From NCBI GenBank assembly GCA_002946415.1, contig NJPS01000033.1:930001-994000 (forward strand): a DNA stretch of 64,000 nucleotides. The letters are read 5' to 3'. Of this stretch, positions 21,928 to 32,930 are shown in pieces. Within the stretch, counting starts at the first letter, position 1; the number at the start of each line of letters is the position of its first letter. A program made the translations under genes and the position numbers. The notes beneath the pieces are model-generated. The model saw only the letters and a program-made list of their open reading frames with translations. It searched no databases and was not told the DNA's origin. The DNA comes from Rutstroemia sp. NJR-2017a BVV2. Lineage: Eukaryota > Ascomycota > Leotiomycetes > Helotiales > Rutstroemiaceae.

Positions 21928-24909
21928 ATGTCAATTCGTCCAACTAAATCATGGTCATCCACTCTAAGATTACCGAAATCATCTTTTCCGTAAGCCAACC
22001 TACAATCAAACGCTCACAACTCAGTCCCTGCGTTTGTTTGCGATCCATCAATTGACTTCAGCACCAGCCCTCGGCCTCTACCTGCACAGCAACCGAAATA
22101 CCTTCAGAAATGTTCCGATGATCTCTATCGCTGGCAAGCCCAGGAAAGATCAACCCAGAAGCCTTTCATTCTCCATGACGGACCACCTTATGCAAATGGT
22201 AGCCTGCACATCGGTCATGCACTGAACAAAATCTTGAAGGATATTATCTGCCGGACCAAACTCCAGAAAGGTTGGCACACTATCCCCATCCCTGGCACAT
22301 AATCATCGTCCTGGGAAGATGCTAATAGCTCTATAGGACATCGGGTTGTCTATGTTCCAGGATGGGATTGCCACGGTCTTCCAATTGAAATTAAAGCTCT
22401 CGAGAAACACCGCGAAAATGCTGGCAAGCATAAAGTTCTGGACGCAATTGCGATACGACGAGCAGCTCGAAATCTTGCGACTAAAACTGTCAAGGAACAA
22501 ATGAAAGGATTTCGAGAATGGGGTATCATGGCAGATTGGGACAGGGCCTGGAGGACTATGGACAAATCGTTTGAGATGAAGCAATTGGCCGTTTTTCAGG
22601 AAATGGTTCGAAAAGGTCTCATCTTCCGTCGTTACAAGCCAGTATATTGGTCGCCATCTTCGAAGACAGCCCTTGCTGAAGCAGAGCTCGAGTATAAGGA
22701 TGATCATATTTCCACGTCTGCGTACGTCAAATTTCCCATCACAAAACTGTCGGAATCAGTGAAGCGACTTGTGCCCGACATCAGTAACCTCTCTGCGCTG
22801 ATATGGACTACGACACCTTGGACTCTACCTGCAAACAAAGCGATTGCATATCATACGGATATCGGCTACTCTATTATCAAGTGCGGCAAGGACCATCTCA
22901 TCGTTGCGCAGTCTCGATTACCTATGGTCCGGGAATCGTGCTTCAAGGATCAGACAGTGGATGTTCTAATTCCGTCAATTCCGGGCTCTGATTTGCAAGG
23001 CCTTATGTACACCAATCAGCTTCGTGGTCAGACTTCGGATTCTCAGCCTCTTATTCATGCCGACTTCGTTTCTGCCGATTCTGGTACTGGGCTTGTTCAC
23101 TGCGCACCTGGTCATGGTATGGATGATTATGAAGTTTGCACCCGCCTTGGAATCGAGGCTATGGCACCTGTGGATAATTTAGGCTGTTTCACCGATGCTG
23201 CTTTTCCTGACGATCCAAGTGCACTATCTGGTAAATCAGTCCTGAGCGACGGGACTTTGCAGGTTCTAAGCCTGCTTGGTGATCAAGTCCTTTTCACGTC
23301 CAATTACAAACACAAGTATCCATACGACTGGCGAACAAAGCTTCCAGTCATCGTTAGGGCCACTGAACAATGGTTTGCAGATGTAGGAGATGTCAAAAGT
23401 GTTGCTATGGCCAGATTGAATGAAGTAGCCTTTATTCCGCAAACTGGCAAACACAGACTTGAGAGCTTCGTGAAGTCTAGGAGCGAATGGTGTATTTCTC
23501 GACAGAGAGCTTGGGGTGTTCCAATCCCTGCGCTGTACGACGAAGATGGCGTTGCTGTTCTGACTGACACTAGTGTAGCTCACATCCTATCTGTCATTGA
23601 TGCACGCGGCATTGATGCATGGTGGTCAGACCCAGAAGACGATCCGGCGTGGATACCGGAAGGTTTAAAGGGCTCTTACCGACGAGGGAGAGATACCATG
23701 GATGTATGGTTTGACAGTGGTACGAGTTGGACACAGACAGAGCAGCAAGCGGACGTCTATTTGGAAGGCACTGATCAACATCGAGGTTGGTTCCAATCAA
23801 GTTTGTTGACTCACACTAGCGTTTCCAAAGACTCTGTACCACCAATGAAGACATTGATCACGCATGGGTTCACCTTGGATCAAAGTGGCCGGAAGATGTC
23901 CAAATCGATTGGAAATACCATTGCGCCAAGTCAAATCATGGACGGTTCATTACTTCCGCCAGTTAAGATAAAACGAAAAGGTGGAGGTGCTTCTCAGGGT
24001 CTTGGCCCGGATGCGTTACGGCTATGGGTTGCTAGCAGTGACTACACCAAAGATGTTGTCATTGGTCAACCAGTTTTGGCCTCCATCAATTCGGCTCTGT
24101 TAAAGTATCGGATCACATTTAAGATGCTATTAGGCTCAATGCATGAGAGTGCGAGGAATGCCCCGTTAACGAAACTGGATATCATTGCTCTCGCCCAGCT
24201 GAACGCAGTCATGAAAGAGGTCAACTCCGCTTACGAAGCCTTCGAATTCTACAAAGCTATCAACGCTATCAATCGTTGGATTCATACAGATGTCTCAGCA
24301 TTCTATTTAGAAGCCAGCAAGGACCGATTATACTGTGGTGATGGAGGAGGAGTCTTGGAATACATATTTCACGGTCTGCTACGAATGCTTGCTCCAATAG
24401 CACCTTCTCTTGTTGAAGAAGCTTGGTCTCACTTGCCAGCCTGGATGCAAGCGGAAGACCAAATTCATCCATTACAACGGAGTCTCAATCACGAAATCAT
24501 TCCCCCGTCACTTTCCCCAGCTATTGCTGCCATTGAGAAGGATATCCCGTGGCTGATGAATGCTATGGCTGCAATCAAAGTCGCTCAGGAAGAGGCTCGG
24601 GGTCAAAAGATCATCGGTTCATCTTTAGAGTCATCAGTAGTGCTGATTCTTCCCGAGCAGGCTCGAACCCTCTTCGAAAGTTATGCAGAGGAGTTGGAAA
24701 GTATCTTCGTCGTGTCATCTGTTTCCCTTGGTGGTCAATGTGAAGGTGAGTGGAAGTTCTCGGCAGAGTTTGATGCTCCAGGAGGGGAAGCGATAGTATG
24801 GGTCTTGCCGCCAAGTCATGCGAAATGCTCCAGGTGTTGGAGGTATGTTGCACCAGCTCAAGATGAGATTTGTAAGAGATGTGAAGAGTTTACTACTAGT
24901 ATAATATAG
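21928..24909 (+). CDS. ISM1: mitochondrial isoleucyl-tRNA synthetase
   Basis: Class I aminoacyl-tRNA synthetase that charges tRNA-Ile in mitochondria. Exons are 21,928-21,989, 22,062-22,270 and 22,337-24,909 (introns 72 and 66 nt; the second has a weak GTTGGC donor but a good GCTAAT branch site); 947 aa. The N-terminus [20 protein letters not shown] is basic, Ser-rich and free of acid residues, as expected of a mitochondrial presequence. The signature HIGH is at His70-His73 in [15 protein letters not shown], and KMSKS is at 610-614 in [10 protein letters not shown]. The editing domain carries [14 protein letters not shown] and [17 protein letters not shown]. The C-terminal zinc site is [16 protein letters not shown]. 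The sequence is complete and intact, and resembles bacterial-type IleRS more than the cytosolic enzyme. Confidence 0.95.
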
Positions 24910-24999
24910 TTTGCAAATCAGATACCCCCCTTCCACAATCGGTTCTTGGGAGGATTATTCCAGTAGATGCCTATGGGTTACTTCAACTAGAGCCTATAA

Positions 25000-26010
25000 C
25001 TACGACCCACCAATCTTTGCAGTGTCAGGATCCACCGATTTCATTTCTTCCAACCATCGCCTAACCGTCTCCTCAAGCTCAGCATCACCCAATTCCTTTA
25101 ATCCTAGTTTCTCATTCCAAGCCTGGTACCTGAAGTCCCCACGGTACTCACTACCGAAACAGAACGGAACGTAGAAGTTCGTTTTCTTTGATTCATCACC
25201 TCTCTTTAGCGCTTCGAATGCTTCCTTGGTGATTGTCGTGATACTGAGCTTCGTCTCGTGGAACTTGTCTCCTGAAATCTTGGCAACAATGTCAATCATC
25301 TTGCGCTCACTCATTGCTGTAGTGTAGACATAGATTGGCTTGTTCTTGGTGTCATCAGCATGCTCTGGTGATAAAGCTTTTGCTACACCTTCGGCGATTC
25401 GCTCCAGTGAGCTAGTACAGACAATGGCTTCACCGTCATCGTGGACTGTAGCGGTCTTTGTTTTCGGGTTGGGTCCCATCCAGCCAGAAAGCCAAAGCCA
25501 GGAAAGGAAGAAAGGTCCATTATTGACGCTTGTCCAATCGATCTTGCCGGACGAAGTAAGATCTTGGACATACTTTCGGATTGCGAGCTTGTCGGTGACA
25601 ATGGGGAGCGTTTTAGCTGCTTCGGTTTCGAGGTTGGTGCTATACTCGGAGGGCACAATTCGCTTTACACCTGCATTGAGTGCTGCTTCCATCCAGATCT
25701 TCTCCGTGTCGAGACGGGGATTTGGTGTAGCAGATACGACAACATCCTGACCCATGAAAGCGGCGGTCAAGTCAGGTCCGCTCGTCAAGTCTACTTTGAT
25801 GGTTTTGATTCCATCTGCTGGGACATTTGTAGACTCCTTCCTCTGGATTGCAGTTACAGTGAAACCTGCATTCTTGAGCGCGACCAGAATCTTGGAACCG
25901 AGATTTCCGGTTGACTGTGAGAAATTCTTCTTAGCTCTGATTCTTGTGACATGCATGTGACAGCAACTTACTCCGAGTAGGGCAATGTTTCGAAACACAG
26001 TGGCTGACAT
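25000..26010 (-). CDS. NmrA-like / isoflavone-reductase-like NAD(P)-binding protein
   Basis: Atypical short-chain dehydrogenase of the NmrA/PCBER group. Exons are 26010-25972 and 25914-25000; the 57-nt intron (GTAAGT..CACAG) is a multiple of three without a stop, so an unspliced frame is also open. Splicing is preferred because it creates the dinucleotide motif NIALLGSTGNLGSKIL (GxxGxxG) at the N-terminus; retaining the intron would insert 19 unrelated residues inside that motif. The spliced product is 317 aa. Other landmarks are TVTAIQRKES, VVVSATPNP, AGVKRIVPSEYSTN and SGKIDWTSVNNGPFF. Relatives are either reductases of aromatic substrates or redox-sensing regulators; the sequence alone does not decide. 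It is convergent with the IleRS gene, 90 bp apart. Confidence 0.9.
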   Translation of the reverse strand: MSATVFRNIALLGVSCCHMHVTRIRAKKNFSQSTGNLGSKILVALKNAGFTVTAIQRKESTNVPADGIKTIKVDLTSGPDLTAAFMGQDVVVSATPNPRLDTEKIWMEAALNAGVKRIVPSEYSTNLETEAAKTLPIVTDKLAIRKYVQDLTSSGKIDWTSVNNGPFFLSWLWLSGWMGPNPKTKTATVHDDGEAIVCTSSLERIAEGVAKALSPEHADDTKNKPIYVYTTAMSERKMIDIVAKISGDKFHETKLSITTITKEAFEALKRGDESKKTNFYVPFCFGSEYRGDFRYQAWNEKLGLKELGDAELEETVRRWLEEMKSVDPDTAKIGGS

Positions 26011-26707
26011 GATGTATAATGATTGCTTGAATCTTTGCTGATGTATCTCTTGAGCGTTGTCGGGTGGGGTTGTGGCACGAAATGGAGTAATTTGTTATTT
26101 GGCTGACACAAATAGAATTAGATATCGTAATTCGTATTATATAGATGTTAATTGCTTTCTTTATCAATAAGGTGACCATATCTCGGACCTCGATCAACAC
26201 CGAAGCGCGTAATGCTCCGGACTTAGCCAAACATCATAACAATAACCATAAGACCATTTCAGGGGTCGGAGTCCGCGAGTTACCTAATCCGCATCCTCAA
26301 ATATCTTTGCGCACGTGAAGCATTTTAGGGCGTGCGTTTGTGGCACTGCGGAACCTTCTCGGTTACAGTAAGAATTGAATGGCGCGAAACGCGCTTAACT
26401 GAGACGACACCCCTAAGTCTGGGACGTTCCTGTCGCAATGGAAAGACATGACATCACAAGGTTACTCTAGATTTTGGTATTCTAGTAGTGCCATATTAAG
26501 TTCTGAATTTCAGCTACAGCCCCAACACCTCCGCATCGTCGTCGCTTCCCTACACCACCTCTGCACCTCCGCATCACCGCCATCACCCCCACCTTCAGCA
26601 AGTTATATACAAGATCAATGAAAACAAGGCATATTTGCCAACAACTTTTATCAAGGTAATGGAGCATGTTTGTCAACCTTTATCAAGGTAATGGGGTGCG
26701 CCCCGAA
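26011..26707. other. intergenic region upstream of the NmrA-like gene
   Basis: It holds the NmrA-like promoter. A C/T-rich stretch with repeated CACCTCYGCAYC words lies at about 26,525-26,600, and a 16-bp direct repeat TTTATCAAGGTAATGG occurs at about 26,647 and 26,679. No supported gene was found. Confidence 0.45.
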
Positions 26708-26813
26708 AACTGTGTACAGTTGTTCGCTTTGAGAAGCTTTTAAGGAAGCTTTGAAGTAAACTTTGTTAATTAACTGTGGAAACTTTATCAAGCAAGAAAA
26801 ACTGTGTTCAGCT
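26708..26813 (-). repeat. CACAGTT-type motifs at the 3' end of gene B
   Basis: Read in gene B orientation, CTGAACACAGTTTTTC overlaps the stop codon, with CCACAGTTAATT and CTGTACACAGTTTTC following within 100 bp. These match the core of the arrays after gene A and gene C but are spaced irregularly. Confidence 0.6.
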
Positions 26814-27407
26814 GGAACCGAAAAACCTTCTAGTCCTTACATAGAACTCATTCCACCAACAGCGTTCCCTGATGATGACAATAAGTTGATCGAACCTCCT
26901 TAATAATTCCACTCGAGCTTGATCGAATCCCTCAATGAATCGATCCAATCTTGCGTTTTCTTCCCGGTATTCTTGTATGCGGGTAATAAGAGCTGCTTGG
27001 AGGTTTGCGATAGGTTGCGCCAACGCCTGTACAGCAATCAGTTCTTCCATAATTGCTTTTCGTTTCTTGAGCCTGGCGTCGGCAACATCGAGATTATTGG
27101 ATGCCCAAGGATGTTCGATGAAAATCTGCTTTAAGCATTTGTGGAATGCTTGTCGATCGTCGTACATGGAGGCTGTGCCTGGTTGCATGATGTTGAAACC
27201 CCCATCATATATCATAGACCCAGCTAACATTGTAATCAGGATCTCCGCCTTGGATAGCTGGCTAGCCTCCCAGATCTTGAGTATAGGCATTCGAAGAACC
27301 TCGACATCGATGTTTAAAACCTTGAAAGCACTGAGCAATAGCATCAAGGGTTTATTCGAACCCTTCATTGTTGTCAAGGTATCATGTTTTCCGACTCGGT
27401 TCGCCAT
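26808..27407 (-). CDS. gene B: unrecognised small helical protein
   Basis: A 199-aa frame starting MANRVGKHDTLTTMKGSNK. The middle contains EHPWASNNLDVADARLKKRK and EELIAVQALAQPIANLQAAL, and the C-terminal third (REENARLDRFIEGFDQARVE) should be a coiled coil; it ends RRFFGSS. No signal peptide, membrane span or catalytic motif is visible. The TGA stop lies inside a CTGAACACAG motif. The start codon is only 23 bp from that of gene C on the other strand. I do not recognise the family; the ordinary composition and uninterrupted frame in otherwise stop-rich DNA support a gene, but upstream exons may be missing from this model. Confidence 0.5.
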   Translation of the reverse strand: MANRVGKHDTLTTMKGSNKPLMLLLSAFKVLNIDVEVLRMPILKIWEASQLSKAEILITMLAGSMIYDGGFNIMQPGTASMYDDRQAFHKCLKQIFIEHPWASNNLDVADARLKKRKAIMEELIAVQALAQPIANLQAALITRIQEYREENARLDRFIEGFDQARVELLRRFDQLIVIIRERCWWNEFYVRTRRFFGSS

Positions 27408-27430
27408 GTTTGACCCACAGCCTACATAGC

Positions 27431-28123
27431 ATGGAGACTGCAGATGTCCAACCGGGTGACGGTGCAGACATGCAGCCTAATGCTCAATCTCCCTTCGAAC
27501 AATCTCAATCGGAACAACAATCGGAAGCATTCGAACGAACTCACTCCGAACGAACCCCTTCCAAGCGAATCTCTTCCCAAAGATCACGTCCTCAAACCTC
27601 TCAACAATTATCCGAAGCGAACTTCAATCTACCACAGGAGGATGAAATTGGAATGACTCTCAATCAATCGCAAGAGGTGCCGGGTGACGCTGGAAACAAC
27701 ACCAATCAATCACAGGATGTGCCCAAGGTTGTCAGTCAACCTCAACAAAGTCAACCTAAACCCGAATACATCGAATTACCCGATGATGACGATTGGCCAA
27801 ACGAGGACCTTCATCCTGGAGTCGATGTTACCACCAAACCATCCAACAATCCACTCGACTTCGAGCGACGTCCATTTACTTCGCTAGGGGCTAGCTTCGA
27901 GGATCTCAAGGTTGAAGGAAACGATTGCCAATGGGTCGAGGAACCCACCCCGGTATGGGATAATAATTTGGTGTGGCTAGCAGGTCATCCAGCCGCACCA
28001 TATTATCCTCGACAAGGTTTTCGATACCAGAGACCGATCAGTCCACCACCGAAGCTACCTCCGGGCAAACGCTGGTTCCATGAGGAGGAAGCAGATGGGA
28101 TTTGTGCAGTTCAGGATAGATGA
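27431..28123 (+). CDS. gene C: unrecognised Gln-rich acidic protein
   Basis: A 230-aa frame starting METADVQPGDGADMQPN. The first half is rich in Gln, Ser and Glu (SPFEQSQSEQQSEAF), followed by an acidic block ELPDDDDWPNEDLHPGVD. The second half has more order: SLGASFEDLKVEGNDCQW, WDNNLVWLAGHPAAPYYP and a Pro-rich end (PPPKLPPGKRWFHEEE). It looks soluble and largely disordered. An upstream in-frame ATG at 27,368 would make it overlap gene B on the opposite strand, so 27,431 is preferred. The TGA stop is the first three bases of the repeat array that follows. The function is unknown. Confidence 0.55.
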   Translation: METADVQPGDGADMQPNAQSPFEQSQSEQQSEAFERTHSERTPSKRISSQRSRPQTSQQLSEANFNLPQEDEIGMTLNQSQEVPGDAGNNTNQSQDVPKVVSQPQQSQPKPEYIELPDDDDWPNEDLHPGVDVTTKPSNNPLDFERRPFTSLGASFEDLKVEGNDCQWVEEPTPVWDNNLVWLAGHPAAPYYPRQGFRYQRPISPPPKLPPGKRWFHEEEADGICAVQDR

Positions 28124-28378
28124 ACTGACCACAGTATATCGGTAAACTGACAATAGTACCTCTTGAACTGAACACAGTTGTTACTTCTTCGTGAACTGAG
28201 CACAGTTGTTACCTCTCCTTAAACTGAGCACAGTTGCTACCTGAACACAGTTGTTACCTCTCCTTGAACGAGCATAGTTGCTACCTGAACACAGTCATAT
28301 CTTTGAACTGAGCACAGTTACTACCTCTTGAACTGAACACAGCTACTAACTGGTCACAGCTGCTAACTGGTCACAGTC
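28121..28378 (+). repeat. tandem array of CTGARCACAG units downstream of gene C
   Basis: About twelve head-to-tail units of 17-28 bp, typically TGAACTGAGCACAGTTGTTA then CCTCTCCT, with shorter variants such as TGGTCACAGCTGCTAAC at the far end. The array begins at the gene C stop codon. It is the reverse complement, on the plus strand, of the array after gene A, but in each gene's own orientation the motif reads the same. Confidence 0.85.
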
Positions 28379-28859
28379 AATACAATAGCGTTTGATAATT
28401 CTTGATACCGGGTAAGGAAAAGAGAGAAGTAGATAGATTCCTGTAGATCGTTAGACGCCAATATGGATTGCTCTATCATTCCCCACCGCTGTTTGATGTG
28501 CCATTGGGTGAAACTCTAAATTTACAAAGGAATACTGCACTGTCACTCGAGGGCACCATTCTCTAATCACCAACCCCATATTCTCCCCACGAACCTGACA
28601 ATCACTGATGCTACTACCAAGACTAGCTCTTGCAACTGTAGCACTGACAATCACTTTTCTCATTTGCTTCTCTCCCCACACCGCTTAGGAGTATATCCAA
28701 GCTCACCGCAACGAGAATGAGATACAACTAACTACCTTACTATCTCGACGAGTGCTTCGCTATAGCAAGATGCTCAAGATTCCGTTCTTTGGACGAGGGT
28801 GTTTGCGTGACTTTCTAGATCCATGGTGAAAGTTGGAGCCGGTTTCAGCAAAGCGCTCA
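28379..28859. other. intergenic DNA between the gene C array and the gene A relic
   Basis: No supported gene. Short open frames exist without recognisable features. It is downstream of the gene A relic in that relic's orientation and may contain its decayed 3' part. Confidence 0.4.
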
Positions 28860-29059
28860 GAATTCCTAGGGCAGTTAGCCAGGCATTCTTCGGACGAGTG
28901 CTTGGGTGACCAGAGTCGAAGGAATTGATTGAGCCGTAAATATTCGCGGTGTACCCTTCCGTCTATAGCTCTGTTGATATCTCGGAATTCTACCCAAACG
29001 TCGGTGGTTTTCGGGAATCGATGATAGATCACAAATTTATTGGTTTATATCTTCTCGAT
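28860..29059 (-). pseudogene. truncated relic of a gene A homologue
   Basis: The minus strand encodes TTDVWVEFRDINRAIDGR and YLRLNQFLRLWSPKHSS, matching STDVWVEFRDITKAADEE and SWLNQFLRYWCETSQ of gene A. Upstream, IEK is followed by a stop where gene A has IEKEFDNH. After LWSPKHSSEE the similarity fades. The match ends at 29,059, exactly where the AT desert begins, so the 5' half has been lost or mutated beyond recognition. Confidence 0.8.
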
Positions 29060-32000
29060 AGCTCTTTTATATTTATTTAAAACCTTAATAAAGATAAAGT
29101 ATAACTTTCTTTATAAAATAGTGTATTTATAATTTAGATAACTTTATAAATCTATACAAATTAATATTAACAAAAGTTAAAATATATAAAATAATATATT
29201 AATAATTTTATTTTATAAATCTATATTAAAATAATAAATAAAATAATATATTATATTAAATATAATATTAATTAAAAGAAAATTAATTATATTCTAAAGT
29301 ATTCTATTATTTAAATATTCAATATTAAGGAAAATTATAAAGATTTTTAATTTATTTGAAAGTTTTTTATAAAATTATTAATAAATAAATTAATAAGAAA
29401 TTATAAATATTTTATAGATTTCTATTATATTTAAATAACAAATAATATAGAAAATTATAAATAATATAATATATTAAATATTTTTGATTTCTTCGAAAAG
29501 TTTTATTATTATTTATAATAAAACTATTAATAATGAAATAATAAATAAATTAATAGAAAAAAATAAATATTTTGTAGATTTCTATTATATTCAAATAATA
29601 AATAATAAAGAATATTATAAATAATATAATATATTCAATACTTTTAATTTCTTTGAAAATTTTATTATTATTTTTGATAAAATTATTAAAAAATAAATTA
29701 ATAAAGAATTATAAATATTTTATAAATTTTTATTATATTTAAATAATAAATAATATATAAATATTATAATATATTAGATATTTTTAATTTGTTTGAAAAA
29801 AATTTTATAAAATTTTTAATAAGTAAATTAATACAAAATAATAAAATTTTTATAAATTTTTATTATATTTAAATAAGAAATAATAAAGAAAATTATAAAT
29901 AATATAATATATTAAATATTTTTAATTTCTTCGAAATTCGTTTTTATTTTTTAATAAAATAAATAATTTGATAAAGAATTATAAATATTTTATAATTATT
30001 TTTTATATTTAAATAATAAATAGAAAAGAAAATTATAAATAATATAATATATTATATATTTTTAATTTCTTTGAAAATTTTGATTATTATTTCTTATAAA
30101 ATTATTAATAAATAAATTAATAGAAAATTCTAAATATATTAAATTTTTTTATTATATTTAAATAATGAATAATAAAGAAAATTATAAATAATATAATATA
30201 TTAAATTTTTTTAATTACTTCGAAAATTTTTATTATTTTTTGATAAAATTATTAATAAATAAATAAAAAATAAATTAATAGAAAATTCTAAATATTTTAT
30301 AAATTTCTATTATATTTAATTAATAAATAAAAAAGAAAATTATAAATAATATAATATATTAAATATTTTTAATTTATTCGAGAATTTATATTATTATTTT
30401 TGATAAAATTATAAATAAATAAATAATAAATAAATTAATATAAAGTTATAAAATATTGATAAATTTCTATTATATTTAAATAATAAATTATATAGAAAAT
30501 TATAAATATTATAATATATTAAATATTTTTAATTTCTTCGAAAATTTTTATTATTTTTTTTGGTAAAATTATTAATAAATAAATAATAAATAAATTAATA
30601 GAAAATTCTAAATATTTTATAAATTTCTATTATATTTAATTAATAAATAAAAAAGAAAATTATAAATAATATAATATATTAAATATTTATAATTTTTTTT
30701 GGAATTTTTTATTATTATTATTTATAAAATTATTAATAACTAAATTAATAAAAAATAGTAAATATTTTATAAATTTCTAATATATTCAAATAATAAATAA
30801 TAATAAAAACTATAAATAATATAATATATTAAATAATTTTTATTTCTTCGAAATTCTTTTAATTATTTTTGATAAAATTATTAAGAAATAAATTAATAGA
30901 GAATTATAAGTTTTTTATAAATTTTTATTATATTTAAATAATAAATAATATAGAAAATTTTAAATAATATAATATATTAAATATTTTTGATTTCTTCGAA
31001 AATTTTTATTATTATTTTTGATAAAATTATTAATAATGAAATAATAAATAAATTAATAGAAAATAATAAATATTTTATAAATTTTTATATTCGAATAATA
31101 AATAATATAATATATAAAATCTTTTTAATTTCTTTAAAGTTTTTTCTATTTTTTTTGAATAAAATTATTAATAAATAAATTAATAAAGAATTATGAATAT
31201 TTTATAAATTTTTATTATATTTAAATAATAAAGAATATAGAAAATTATAAATATTATAATATATTAAATATTTTTAATTTATTTGAAAACTTTTTATAAA
31301 ATTATTAATAAATAAATTTTTTAGAAATTTTTATTATATTTAAATAATAAATAATATAGAAAATTATAAATAATATAATATATTAAATATTTTTAATTTC
31401 TTTGAAAATTTTTATTATTTTTTTATAATAAAACTTTTAATAAATAAATTAATAGAGAATTATAAATATTTTATAAATTTCTATTATATTAAAATAATAA
31501 ATAATAAATAAAGTTATAAATATTTTAATATATTTAATATTTTTAATTTCTTTAAAAAGTTTTATTATAATTTTTAATAAATAAATTAATTAATAGAAAA
31601 TAATAAAAATTTTATAAATTTCTATTATATTTAAATAACAAATAATATAAAAAATTATAAATAATATAATATATTAAATATTTTAAATTTCTTTGAAAAT
31701 TTTTATTATTATTTTTGATAAAATTATAATTAAATAAATAATAAATAAATTAATAGAGAATTATAAAATTTTTATAGATTTCTTTTATATTTAAATAATA
31801 AATAATAAAGAAAATTATAAATAATAGAATATATTCAATATTTTTAATTTCTTTGAAAATTTTTATTATTATTATTTATAAAATTATTAATAAATAAATT
31901 TATTAAAAATTATTACTATATTTTAAATTTTTATTATATTGAAATAATAAATAATATAGAAAATTATAAATATTATAATATATTAAATATTTTTAATTTG

Positions 32001-32405
32001 TTTGAAAGTTTTATATGAAATTATTAATAAATAAATTAAAAGAAAATAATAAATTTTTTATAAATTTTTATTATATTTAAATAATAAATAATAAAGAAAA
32101 TTATAAATAATATAATAAAATAAATATTTTTAATTTCTTCAAAATTTCTTTTATTTTTTTTTGATAAAATTTATAATAAATAAATTAATAAAGAATAATA
32201 AATTTTTTATAAATTTTTATTATATTTAAATAATATATAATTAAGAAAATTATAAATAATATAATATATTATATATTTTTATTATTACTTTTTATATAAT
32301 TATAAATAAATAAATAATAAATAAATTAATAGAAAATTATAAATTTTTTATAAATTTTTATTATATTAAAATAATAAATAATAAAGAAAACTATAAATAA
32401 TATAA
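29060..32405. repeat. AT-rich satellite array, about 150-bp unit
   Basis: After about 100 bp of AT-rich DNA, roughly 20 head-to-tail copies of a unit of 140-160 bp follow. Each carries AATAATATAATATATTAAAT, then TTTTTAATTTCTTCGAAAAT, then a TAAATAAATTAATAG-type segment and TTTATAAATTTYTATTATAT. C and G are almost absent except in the conserved TTCGAA. Unit starts judged from the ATAATATAATATATT word fall at 29,461, 29,621, 29,761, 29,901, 30,041, 30,189, 30,348, 30,508 and 30,668. The array continues at 44,666 on the other side of element B. There is no coding capacity. Confidence 0.85.
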
Positions 32406-32497
32406 TATTAGAAAATAGGCTCTAGATAGTGTAGAAGTAATAGTATTGGATATAGACTAAGTTGATTAATTAGAAGAGAGTTCTTAAGGAAACTTAA
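32406..32497 (-). repeat. element B LTR, left part (92 bp)
   Basis: First half of the interrupted LTR, starting TATTAGAAAATAGG. It ends at the CTTAA target duplication of element A. It aligns with 44,481-44,572, differing by transitions only. Confidence 0.9.
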
Positions 32498-32915
32498 TAT
32501 TACGAATACTTGTCTTCTGAGTTATATAGAAGTGGTCAGGGTCTCGAGTACTAGAGGTCGCGACGACTAATAGTACTATTATAGGTTTATTATTGATAAC
32601 AGTTATATAGGGAATCGATCGTAATTGTAATAGTAGGTAAACAAGTAGTAATTGTTGTTGAGCACGAAGCTCCATATACTATAAGAAAACTATCTACTTA
32701 TATAGACCTTCGTACTCAGTAAGAGAGACAGCGAGATATTCTATTTGTTTATTTCTGGAGAGATAGCGAGACGTTCTATCCGTCTATTTCTGGAGAGACA
32801 GCGAGATATTCTATCTATTTCTCTTGTTGCTTTCCTACCTGAGGTTCTACTAAGAGTACTGGCTAGCTACCCTCTAAGCCTAAGGTCCTCAGGCTCATAT
32901 AACTTCGTCGTAATA
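32498..32915 (-). repeat. element A LTR, left copy
   Basis: 418 bp, the 3' LTR in element orientation. It includes three imperfect copies of a CTATTTCTGGAGAGACAGCG-type unit at about 32,743-32,815. Against the right copy I see only C/T and G/A differences. Confidence 0.93.
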
Positions 32916-32930
32916 CTATCCCCTTTCTAG

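Noticed and set aside
15940..28378. The two CTGARCACAG arrays as terminal inverted repeats of one 12-kb transposon
   Set aside because: They are inverted on the plus strand, but the interval contains conserved host genes (IleRS, GMC, NmrA-like) and each array is tied to its own gene; no target duplication or transposase is visible.
28121..28378. CRISPR-like array
   Set aside because: Units are imperfect and unevenly spaced without unique spacers, and the genome is eukaryotic.
30987..31178. 63-codon open frame in the satellite
   Set aside because: It consists almost only of Ile, Asn, Lys and Phe, as any A/T repeat would give, and it lies across satellite units.
29060..32405. Mitochondrial DNA insertion explaining the A/T bias
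   Set aside because: No mitochondrial gene, tRNA or intron feature is visible, and the DNA is a short tandem satellite.
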